Assembly (NCBI GenBank): GCA_965217175.1
Contig: OZ244251.1
Span: forward strand, 496,001-560,000
Origin: Bin87 sp965217175
Lineage (GTDB): Bacteria > Chloroflexota > Dehalococcoidia > Lucifugimonadales > UBA3495
Length of the DNA stretch: 64,000 nucleotides
Direction: 5' to 3'
The notes under the pieces were generated by a model that saw nothing but the letters and a program-made list of their open reading frames with translations, was not told the DNA's origin and ran no database searches. The position numbers and the translations under genes were made by a program. Shown piece after piece: positions 28,237-36,131 of the stretch. Numbering within the stretch: the stretch's first letter is position 1; every line of letters starts with the position of its first letter.

Positions 28237-28261
28237 GGCAGGATTGCCCGCGTTTGGAAAA

Positions 28262-28296
28262 GTCCGTGGCGGTGCACCGCGTGCGCCGCCACGGAT
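28262..28296 (+). promoter_or_regulatory. conserved hairpin, cassette 3
   Basis: A 10-bp perfect core, TCCGTGGCGG with CCGCCACGGA, extended by a T-G wobble and GCA/TGC to a 5-base loop. The stem positions that differ from cassette 1 (4, 5, 6 and 11) changed on both arms, preserving pairing. Confidence 0.75.
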
Positions 28297-28330
28297 GGAA
28301 AGTAACGATTCCAGAGTAAGGAGGTTGGTT

Positions 28331-30076
28331 ATGCCGGCAAAGAATAAGAAGGGCAAAGTCTACCCAAGGGTGAGTTCTTCAGTTCAAGAAGATGGGACGT
28401 CACTGGACACGCAGAGAGCGGAATGTATCAAGCTTGCGAGTTCTTTGGGGTACCCGATTGAACCGGAGGATGTCCTCCCCGAAGTTGGGTCTGGTGCGGA
28501 CTTGGATCGGGGGCAGTTGACCAAGCTGCGTCATATGGCGGCCGCCGGTGAGTTTGACGCCCTGTTCGTTTACAGTACAGACCGCTTGTCGCGTGATCCG
28601 GTGGAATTGCTGGTGCTATTGCGAGAGTTCGCAGCGCGCGGCGTGGAGGTGTATTTCGTGCAAGAACCGTCGGACTCCACGCCCGAGGGTGAACTGGTGA
28701 AGTTCGTGCGTGGGTATGCGTGGAGCCAGGAGCGTTCCATGTTCCGGGAGCGGTCCATAAGGGGCAAGAACGCTGTGGCTCGCAGTGGTCGCGTTCCGAC
28801 GGGTGCAAGGAACCAGCCGTATGGTTACGATCTAGATCCTGAGACTCGAGAGCGGTTGGTGAACGAAGCGGAAGCCCGTGTCTTGAAGAGGATCTTCCAA
28901 CAATATAACGAAGGTTGGAGCATGTACCGGATTGCGAAGACGTTGAACGAGGAAGGGGTCCCGTCGAAAACAGGAACGTCTTGGAGCGTGGTCACGATTC
29001 GAGGGGTCTTGACGAACACGAGCTGCGTGGGCATAGATTACTACGGGAAGACCAGAAGCGTTGGTGGGGATCGTGGCAAGGGTAGGCAGGTTGCCGCTCC
29101 AAAAGAGGAGTGGATCGAAATAAGGGGGTACACACCCCCGTTGATTTCGGAAGCATTGTTCCGGCAGGTCAATGAGCGGTTGGAAGAGGCCCAGGAGCGG
29201 TATGCGGGCCGAGGTGTCCGGCGGTACTTGCTGACCGGCTACGTGAGGTGTGGGTGGTGTGGAGGATCGGTGGTCGGAGCTGGTAGTGTGGGAAAGTATT
29301 GGTACTACCGGTGCAGTGCGAGGGCGCGAGGGGCCGTTCGTGGGGAAAATGGCTGTGAGGGTGCCTACTGCATCAGCGGGGAATGGTTGCACGATCAGGT
29401 GTGGTCGTACGTGGTCGCGATGGTTCAGGACCCGAGCGGGGTAATAGCGGACTTGGAGTCAAGCTACCGGACGGGTGGTGGGGCAATTGGGGAGGAAATT
29501 GAGCGACTGCAGGGCGAGGTACGTAGGTTGGAACAAGAGGAGGTGCGCTTGCTGGGGTTGTACCAGCGGGGCACTATTCGCGTCGAACTTTTGGAAACTG
29601 AGACGCAGAAGTTGTCGGGTACGCTGGAGATCGCACGGGGACGACTGTCTGCTCTGGCGGAACAGCAAGAGAGGGAGGAAATCATTATGGCGGCGGGGGA
29701 CCGCATTCGCGATTACTGCCTGAAGGTGTCTGCGGGTCTGGACGAGCTGGATGACGATGGGAAGCGGGCGTTGTTGTCGCGCTTGGGAGTGAAGGTACTG
29801 GCCGTAAAGCGGGACGTGATGATCACGGCAGACATTGATCCTGGGTTTTTGATAAATGAAGGCACATGCTTACCACCTTGTCGGCGATCTCCAGGCTTAC
29901 CGGTCCGTATCCCCGCCCGGGCGAGTGTATCGCCTGCACCGTGGTGGTCCCCGTCTCGATCATCTGGACCGCACCGTAAAGTTGGTCCAGGTAGGGGTCG
30001 ATCAACCGGGTGCCGATGCGGGCCAGGCTCCACATCTCCAACGGCAGGTCGGGCGCCCCCATCTGGAAGGGGGTGA
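28331..30076 (+). CDS. large serine recombinase 3 (chimeric C-terminus)
   Basis: The only full-length copy: ATG 28331 with AAGGAGG six bases upstream. Nucleophile Ser is present in YPRVSSSVQ; DLDRGQL and DRLSRDP motifs, Recombinase domain (GYDLDPETRERLVNEAEARVLKRIF), zinc ribbon RCGWCGG...YYRC and a long coiled coil follow. About 503 residues align with recombinase 2. After TADID the usual LDLW and stop are missing and the frame runs about 77 codons into the antisense of a truncated amidohydrolase gene. Large serine recombinases integrate or excise mobile DNA at short att sites and often lie next to them, so the junction near 29840-29860 is a candidate att site. Confidence 0.8.
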   Translation: MPAKNKKGKVYPRVSSSVQEDGTSLDTQRAECIKLASSLGYPIEPEDVLPEVGSGADLDRGQLTKLRHMAAAGEFDALFVYSTDRLSRDPVELLVLLREFAARGVEVYFVQEPSDSTPEGELVKFVRGYAWSQERSMFRERSIRGKNAVARSGRVPTGARNQPYGYDLDPETRERLVNEAEARVLKRIFQQYNEGWSMYRIAKTLNEEGVPSKTGTSWSVVTIRGVLTNTSCVGIDYYGKTRSVGGDRGKGRQVAAPKEEWIEIRGYTPPLISEALFRQVNERLEEAQERYAGRGVRRYLLTGYVRCGWCGGSVVGAGSVGKYWYYRCSARARGAVRGENGCEGAYCISGEWLHDQVWSYVVAMVQDPSGVIADLESSYRTGGGAIGEEIERLQGEVRRLEQEEVRLLGLYQRGTIRVELLETETQKLSGTLEIARGRLSALAEQQEREEIIMAAGDRIRDYCLKVSAGLDELDDDGKRALLSRLGVKVLAVKRDVMITADIDPGFLINEGTCLPPCRRSPGLPVRIPARASVSPAPWWSPSRSSGPHRKVGPGRGRSTGCRCGPGSTSPTAGRAPPSGRG

Positions 30077-30299
30077 GGCCGACGTGGAAGTGGTCGTTGA
30101 CCAGTCCTGGCATGACGATGTGGTTGTCGGAGCCAATGACTTCGGCGTCGGGATGCTGGCGGCTGAGTTCCCGATAGCTACCCACCGCTTCGATCAGTCC
30201 GTCCCGCTGGAGCACCGCCCCGTCGGCGACAACGTCCGCCGATCGCGGCCCTGTAACCTTGCAGACGACGTGCTTGCCCCTTATCAGAGATAATGTCAT
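29862..30299 (-). pseudogene. amidohydrolase 5' fragment
   Basis: The ATG at 30299, with GGGAGG upstream, begins a metal-dependent hydrolase. It has an N-terminal beta segment, then HIVMPGLVNDHFHVGLTPF with the HxH metal motif, and GTTTVQAIHSPG. The match stops near SLEIADKVV, where the recombinase array begins. The remaining two thirds of the gene are not elsewhere in the window. Truncation by integration or by a later deletion is the likely cause. Confidence 0.75.
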
Positions 30300-30518
30300 T
30301 GCCGCCTCCCCGAGCGGGTGTCCCGCATCATTCTGCGCGAAGTTGGAGCATCTCGTACCGCATTCTACACATTCCTGGTGCGCTCAGAGAGGCGGCATAT
30401 GCGAGAGCCCGTCTTTGTCAAACCCATGCGCCTCAGGCGAGACGGAATGACGGGATAACCGAATGATCCTGACCGTCAACCCCACCCCCAGGAACGTGGG
30501 GAACGAGGCAACGACTAG

Positions 30519-31329
30519 GGCCTGTTCACACTAACGGTGCTGAAATGTTATCATCGCCGCATGGAGATTACAGCAGCTCAGTACGAACGCATTGCACCGG
30601 TCCTGCCCGTTCAGCGCGGCAACGTCAAACTGTCGAACTTGCAAGTGCTCAACGCGATTCTGTATGTCGCTGAGCAGGGCTGCAAGTGGCGGGGGTTGCC
30701 GGCCCGATTCGGCAACTGGCATACCGTCTACACACGGATGAACCGCTGGTCGAAGAATGGAGTGATCGACCGGGTGTTTGAACACCTCCAGCGGGAACAG
30801 ATTGTGCGCATCAAACTCGAAGCGGTAGCGATGGACAGCACCATCGTCAAGGTCCACCCCGATGGCACGGGCGCGCTAAAAAAACGGACCTCAGTCTATC
30901 GGCAAGTCCCGGGGCGGCTGGAGCACCAAGATTCATATGGTTGCCGCGGATGCTCGAACCGCCATAACGTTCTCGCTCTCCCCTGGACAGGCCCACGACG
31001 CGCCGGAAGGGCGTAAGCTGCTGACCCGTCTTGGCCCGCAACGCCCAGGCCTGTCCAGGTTGATGGACCGGGCATATGAGGGCAATGAGACCCGCCAACT
31101 CGCCTTGGCCTTGGGGTTCATGCCGGTGGTGCCACCCCTGAGCACCCGTGTACACCCATGGGCGTATGATCGGAAGATGTACCAGAGGCGGAATGAGATC
31201 GAGCGGCTATTCCGTCGGTTGAAGGGATTTCGCCGCGTCTTCTCCCGCTTTGAGAAGCTCGACGTGCTCTTCCTTGGGTTCATCTCATTCGCACTCATTC
31301 TCGATGCACTGCGTTAGTGTGAACAGGCC
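30519..31329 (+). mobile_element. IS5-family (IS427-like) element
   Basis: An 811-bp element with perfect 18-bp ends, GGCCTGTTCACACTAACG, flanked by CTAG duplications (30515-30518, 31330-31333). The right duplication includes the TAG stop of the deacetylase gene at 31330-32244, so the insertion left that gene intact. Confidence 0.88.
30561..31317 (+). CDS. IS5-family DDE transposase, two frames
   Basis: The first frame (ATG 30561) encodes MEITAAQYERIAPVLP...GCKWRGLPARFGNWHTVYTRMNRW and the first catalytic Asp in AMDSTIVKVH. At 30878-30884 there is a run of seven A. The second frame continues NGPQSIGKSRGGWSTKIHM...LMDRAYEGNETRQ and ends RRNEIERLFRRLKGFRRVFSRFEKL. The family is typically made as a fusion by frameshifting. 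Here the shift needed is +1 (or -2), so it is either programmed or a single-base indel. Confidence 0.8.
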
Positions 31330-32244
31330 CTAGGCCGTCGGGGGATTGCGCCGATACCAATCCACAATCTCCGAGCCGGTGGCGGCCCACACGCTGCCCC
31401 GGCGCATGATGCGCCCCAGCGCTCGGTCGAGATAGCCGATGCGGAAAGGCTGGCCGATGAGCCAGGGATGCAGGTTCAACGCCATCAGACGTCCGTTTTG
31501 CTGTCCGTCCTCGTACAGCGTTTCGAAGCTTTCTTCCAGGAGCTGTTGATACCGCCCGATGATCACCCTTCGTTCCCAAAGGGCTGCCACGTCGTCCAGC
31601 TCCGCCATCAAGGGCAGGGCGAACATTTCCCCGTGGGGGCTGTGCAATGGGTAGGGCTGCTCATCGTTGACCCAATCGCAGACGTAGCGCAGCCCGGCCT
31701 CGGACAATAGCTGCGGAGTGCGGGCGGACTCCCCGTATTCCGGCCCCAACCACCCGGCTGGCGCGCTGCCGGTGGCGCGAGTCAGGGCAGCGACCGATTG
31801 GCCGATGTACTCCCGCTCTGCATCCTCGGACATGTTGCTGGTTATCATGCGCGACAAAGATACGCCGTGGCCGATGATTTCAGCGCCGGCGTCCAGGCAA
31901 TGCCGCACCAGATAGGGATAGTTCTCGGCAGTCATGGCGTCCATTGCAATCGTGGCCTTTATGCCGTGCTTCTGCAAGGTGTCCAGCACGCGGAAAATAC
32001 CCACCCGATGCCCGTATTCCCGATGGGACAGCCTGGCGTAGTCCGGGAAGGCTCGGGCGCTCAAACCGCCGGCGAAAGGCGTGGTGAAGCTGTCGGCCGG
32101 CGGATCCCATTCCGGGTGATCGAGGTTGACGATAACGCACAGGGCAACCCGCGCATCATCGGGCCAGCGCAGAATCCCCCTTTTGTTGATGGGCGACCAG
32201 TCGTAGTGCCCGTGGTCCATCCCGAAGCGCCGTTCTGCGGGCAT
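31330..32244 (-). CDS. polysaccharide deacetylase (allantoinase-like)
   Basis: A 304-residue NodB-fold hydrolase, ATG 32244 preceded by AGGAGGTG. Family landmarks: opening WPDDARVALCVIVNLDHPEW, the central region KATIAMDAMTAENYPYLV with GAEIIGHG, and a C-terminal LNLHPWLIGQPFR. The group resembles the PuuE-type deacetylases annotated as allantoinases, acting on cyclic amides or N-acetyl groups with a divalent metal. It is followed upstream by a paralogue (32424-33332), and the two may act on related substrates. Its TAG stop lies within the target duplication of the IS5 element. Confidence 0.8.
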   Translation of the reverse strand: MPAERRFGMDHGHYDWSPINKRGILRWPDDARVALCVIVNLDHPEWDPPADSFTTPFAGGLSARAFPDYARLSHREYGHRVGIFRVLDTLQKHGIKATIAMDAMTAENYPYLVRHCLDAGAEIIGHGVSLSRMITSNMSEDAEREYIGQSVAALTRATGSAPAGWLGPEYGESARTPQLLSEAGLRYVCDWVNDEQPYPLHSPHGEMFALPLMAELDDVAALWERRVIIGRYQQLLEESFETLYEDGQQNGRLMALNLHPWLIGQPFRIGYLDRALGRIMRRGSVWAATGSEIVDWYRRNPPTA

Positions 32245-32423
32245 CTCTTCACCTCCTCATTGTGGCCGGTAGGCTCTTTGCGGCCAGTTAGGGTCTCATT
32301 TCAGGTGGTGTGGTCGCAATGCCGGGGCAACCTTGTGCTCGCCCCAACGCCCTCTGCACCCTTCACCATAGGGGCGACTCATGAGCCACCCGCGCCTCAC
32401 TGCCAACGCTGTCAGCCCTTAAC

Positions 32424-33332
32424 TCAACCATTCAATCGCGCCGCATGGGCTACCGATTGGTCGTAGTAGTTGGCGATATAGTAGTCCGCTATGTCGTCCG
32501 CTGTGGTCTGCCAGACCCCGTCGTGGGACATGATGTAGCCCAGCACTTCGTCCAGATACCTGGCCCGGTGGGGCTGGCCGATGAGATAGGGATGGAGGGC
32601 GATGCACATTACCCGTCCACTCTGGGCGCCTTCCTGATAGAGCTGGTCGAACTGGGCCTTGCAAATCTCGGCAAAGTAGTCGCCCTCGTAGTGCTGCCGG
32701 AACAGCGGCGCGTCGTTCAGCTCGATTGAGTACGGCACCGAAACGAGCTTGCCGCTCTTAACCTTGATGGGCACGGGCTGATCGTCGTGCATCCAGTCGG
32801 TATGGTAAATGAGGCCAGCCTCGGCCATCAGGTCCGGGGTGCGGTCAGTGCCGGATATGGCCGGCCCGAGCATCCCTTTGAGCTGTTTGCCGGTGTGCCG
32901 TTTCAGGGTGTCGATGGTGTCCCGGTAAAACTCCCGCTCCTGCTCTTCGGTGTAGGTGTTCAGGTAGCGGGTGTTGTAAATGCCGTGGCTCATAAAGTCC
33001 CAGTTGCGCTCCACCATGGCCTCCCCGATTTCGGGGAAATGCTCCAGCACGGCCAGGTTCAGGGACACACAGCAGCGGATGTCGTGCTTGTCCAGCACGT
33101 CTACCATGCGCCAGAAGCCCACCCGATTGCCGTAGTCCCGGTAGGCATATTGCTGAACGTCCGGATAGGGAGTGCGCGGCCAAGGGTCGCGCTGCCCGTC
33201 GAATTCCGGTTCGTATTCGTAGTGCTCGACGTTGGGAGCAATCCACAACGCCACTCTGGCGTCGTTGGGCCACTTGATGATGGGCCGGTCGATTATGGGG
33301 CTGTAATCTACCCGATTCGGCGCCAAAGCCAT
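32424..33332 (-). CDS. polysaccharide deacetylase (allantoinase-like)
   Basis: A 302-residue paralogue of the preceding gene, ATG 33332 with GGGAGGT upstream. Landmarks: WPNDARVALWIAPNVEHYEYEP, DVQQYAYRDYGNRVGFWRM, DIRCCVSLNLAVLEHFPEI, DFMSHGIYNT and CIALHPYLIGQPHRARYL. The pair is separated by 179 bases, so co-transcription is possible but not certain. Allantoinase, peptidoglycan or chitooligosaccharide deacetylase specificity cannot be decided from sequence alone. Confidence 0.8.
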   Translation of the reverse strand: MALAPNRVDYSPIIDRPIIKWPNDARVALWIAPNVEHYEYEPEFDGQRDPWPRTPYPDVQQYAYRDYGNRVGFWRMVDVLDKHDIRCCVSLNLAVLEHFPEIGEAMVERNWDFMSHGIYNTRYLNTYTEEQEREFYRDTIDTLKRHTGKQLKGMLGPAISGTDRTPDLMAEAGLIYHTDWMHDDQPVPIKVKSGKLVSVPYSIELNDAPLFRQHYEGDYFAEICKAQFDQLYQEGAQSGRVMCIALHPYLIGQPHRARYLDEVLGYIMSHDGVWQTTADDIADYYIANYYDQSVAHAARLNG

Positions 33333-33753
33333 GGCGAAACCTCCCTCTGTGATAGGGCAATTGATACCCGTGCGAGCGTTCCGATACAGTTTCCGGCAGT
33401 GTAATCAGAAAGGTTTGACCCGTCAAACGACTGACGCGGCATAGAAAATCGCGAAACGCATGCCCACGTGTTGGTGGGGCGGGATTTCTGGATACTCGCC
33501 CGCGCGGGAGTATCCGTGTGTGAGGTCAGGGGTTTTCGGGTGGTTGGGGTGGGCTCTGGCGTCCCGGGCCTACGCCGCCGGGCGATGGCGTTCAGCTTCG
33601 CAAGCAGCTTTCGCATCACCGCTACCAGCGCCGCTTGCCTGGCCTGGACCCGCCGACACAAGCTCAGAAAGGCTGCTGTCTGCTGGTGTAAAGTTGGGCC
33701 TGGGCCGAATTGCCCACAGCAAACCCCAACCCAAAAACTACAGGAGGAAAGCC
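33333..33753. other. intergenic with palindrome
   Basis: No gene recognised. A hairpin, GGATACTC...GAGTATCC (33490-33515) with an inner CCCGC/GCGGG, lies here. It has the look of a dispersed intergenic repeat. Confidence 0.5.
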
Positions 33754-34512
33754 ATGACAGCGCTGGCGGACTATGGGAACTAATACGAGACGGTCAGTGT
33801 GCAACGGGAGGATGGGATTCTCCAGGTGACGTTCCACTCGGGGGACGGAAGCCTGCTCTGGGGCGAGGCGTCTTACCGGGAGCTGGGTTACGCCTTCGCC
33901 GACATCGGTGCGGACCCGGACAACCGGGTGGTCATCCTCATCGGCACCGGCGACGACTACTGCGCTGATTTCGAGTCCAACCGCCCCACCCGGCGAATGC
34001 CTCGGGACTGGGATAAGACCTATTGGGAGGGTAAGCGGCTGTTGACCAACCTGCTGGAGATCGAAGTGCCGATCATCGGCGCAGTCAACGGCCCGGCGAC
34101 CATCCACGCCGAGATTCCGGTGATGTCCGACATCGTGTTGGCGTCGGAGACCGCCACCTTTCAGGACGCACTCCACTTCCCACGCGGCGTTGTGCCCGGC
34201 GACGGCGTCCATGTGATCTGGCCCCTGGTGTTGGGACAGCACCGAGGCCGGCACTTCCTGCTGACCGGGCGGATGCTATCGGCACGGGAGGCGTTGGAAC
34301 TCGGCGTGGTGGCCGAAGTGCTCCCCCGTGACGAACTACTGCCAAGGGCTTGGGAAGTGGCCCGGCAGTTGGCGGAACGGTCGCCGCTGACGTTGCGCTA
34401 CACCCGCGTTGCCCTCACTCTGCAACTGAAGCGGCAGATGCAGGACATGCTCGGATACGGTGTGGCCGTCGAAGGCCTTGCCGCGGTAGACGTGTCGCTT
34501 TCGCAAGGATAG
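33754..34512 (+). pseudogene. enoyl-CoA hydratase-like gene with in-frame TAA
   Basis: ATG 33754 is preceded by AGGAGG. The frame encodes MTALADYGN, then TAA (33781-33783), and continues in the same frame as YETVSVQREDGILQVTFHS. The rest is crotonase-fold: GDDYCADFESN near the oxyanion region, VPIIGAVNGPATIHAEIPVMSDIVLAS, GVVPGDGVHVIWP and LGVVAEVLPRDEL. A GTG at 33799 could start a 237-residue product, but without a ribosome-binding site. Most crotonases act in fatty-acid or aromatic degradation. Confidence 0.75.
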
Positions 34513-34918
34513 TGCCGAGCTGATCGGCTGTTGGGAGCGCATGCCTCGCCGGCGGGTCTGTCCCGTCGGCAATGGCGTCCAGGTCACCTTCAACGTACCC
34601 GCGAGGAAGAGACTGAAGCACGTGTGGACGTACTGGGGTGCGATTGCGGGACAGCTGAGACCGGCGCTTGCAGCGCAACATCGGCGGGGGAAGCGGAGAC
34701 GCAGACTCAATCCGGTTCAGGTTGCCGTGTGGGCTGAGGTTCGCGGGGTGGCTTGAACGGGGATCCGTTCGGTGTTTCCGGGTAAGGTTCCCGAGCGGAG
34801 CCGTCTTGAACTGTTGGGGCGGCGGCGCGGTTCAGACCGCGTTTTCAGGAAAGCCTAAAGATGGTTTGCAACTGAAGTCAACCATTTTTACAACGGTGAT
34901 GGACGAGCAGCTGTTAGA
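34513..34918. other. intergenic, no gene recognised
   Basis: GC-rich sequence between the crotonase and an oxidoreductase relic. No frame with family resemblance and no repeat identified. Confidence 0.4.
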
Positions 34919-35149
34919 TCATGACGCCGAAACGCGTGGCGCTGGTGGCGCGGGCCAATGCGGCGAGGTACACGTTGGGAGAGCTGAGGATCTAACGTCG
35001 GAGGTCTGGCGCTCAATGGAAACGTAGTACTGGCACCCCATGTGCTCCACTTCCTGGGCGCCGCGGATGTACTCGTCGTATCCGTCGGCGGCAACCGGAT
35101 GGGACTCCAACTTGGCTTGGTCAGGCCCGTCGTAAAGTCCGATTTGCAT
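34919..35149 (-). pseudogene. LLM-type oxidoreductase 5' relic
   Basis: ATG 35149 opens MQIGLYDGPDQAKLES...EEVEHMGCQYYVSIE-like sequence typical of bacterial luciferase-like (LLM) N-termini. After VRSSALP the match moves to another frame (NVYLAALARATSATRFGVMI) and then meets a TAA where the family usually has a Tyr (GVMI*QL). No further part of the gene follows. A relic with an indel, a stop and a large 3' deletion. Confidence 0.6.
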
Positions 35150-35245
35150 CGTGGCTACTTTCGTTCACCCCCGTATCCAACGGGGGGCGCCCAACGGGTC
35201 GCTCGGCCATAGTACAATGCAGCGCACTACCACAGGGGGACCGCC

Positions 35246-36058
35246 ATGAATACCGTTGATTACTCCGTGCTGGACAACCCCGAGGCGTCGGCCCGTTCTT
35301 TCCACCCGATGCGAGGCTGGACCGAAACGCCCCAAGGAGCGGTGGACTATGGGGTGACCGTTGCCGATGGGACCACGCTGTCGTGCCGCTTTTTCGCGGT
35401 GGGGCGTGAAAACCCCACCGTGCTGTTTTTCTACGGCGGCGGCGAATCCGTTGCCCGTTACGACGACATCGCGCCGCACTACAATGAAATCGGCGCAAAC
35501 TTTTTTGTCGCCGACTACCGGGGCTTTGGGGCGTCCGGTGGTTCGCCGAGTTTCAACACCATACTGTCGGACGCGCACAACGTGCTGGACTGGCTGCAGG
35601 AGACCATTCGGGCGCTTCGGTTCACGGGCCCGCTATACGTCATGGGGCGCTCCATGGGTCGTCACTCCGCAGGGGAGCTTGCCATAACCGCCGCCGACCG
35701 GATCAACGGCGTCATCATAGAGAGCGGGCGGCCCAACCTGGGACGGATAGCCGAGGGGCTGGAGCCGGAGGTGGTGCAGGCGCTGGAGGACGACTACCAG
35801 GCCAAGTTCTATTCCATCGACATTCCCGCGCTGGTGATTCACGGCCAGTGGGACGAATCGGCGCCGCTGGCCGACGCGGTGGACATGTTCAACAAGCTCG
35901 AGACTGCCCACAAGCACCTGGAGATCATACCGGGCGCGGGCCACAACGACCTGATGTACGTGGGCTTCCGGCAGTACTTCAACGCCATCAGGGGCTTCAT
36001 GGCCCGGTACGCCGGGCCGAGCGCAGAGATTGCGACCACAAGCCAAACCACCGAGTAG
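35246..36058 (+). CDS. alpha/beta hydrolase
   Basis: A 270-residue alpha/beta-fold hydrolase. Features: TVLFFYGGGESVARY oxyanion-loop region, FFVADYRGFGASGGSP, nucleophile elbow GRSMG near residue 137, acid region ALVIHGQWDESAPL and a C-terminal GAGHNDLM for the catalytic histidine. Similar proteins are often called BAAT/acyl-CoA thioesterase-like or serine aminopeptidase-like hydrolases; the substrate is unknown. ATG 35246 follows GGGGGACCGCC. Confidence 0.8.
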   Translation: MNTVDYSVLDNPEASARSFHPMRGWTETPQGAVDYGVTVADGTTLSCRFFAVGRENPTVLFFYGGGESVARYDDIAPHYNEIGANFFVADYRGFGASGGSPSFNTILSDAHNVLDWLQETIRALRFTGPLYVMGRSMGRHSAGELAITAADRINGVIIESGRPNLGRIAEGLEPEVVQALEDDYQAKFYSIDIPALVIHGQWDESAPLADAVDMFNKLETAHKHLEIIPGAGHNDLMYVGFRQYFNAIRGFMARYAGPSAEIATTSQTTE

Positions 36059-36131
36059 GGGCGGGTGCGAAACATCGCGTGGTACCCGTTTCCACTCGAA
36101 CCGTCATTGCGAGCGGAGCGAGGCAATCTAG

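Noticed and set aside
30878..30884. A certain programmed frameshift in the IS5-type transposase
   Set aside because: The shift required is +1 or -2 at an A7 run, not the usual -1; an indel cannot be excluded, so it is only noted.
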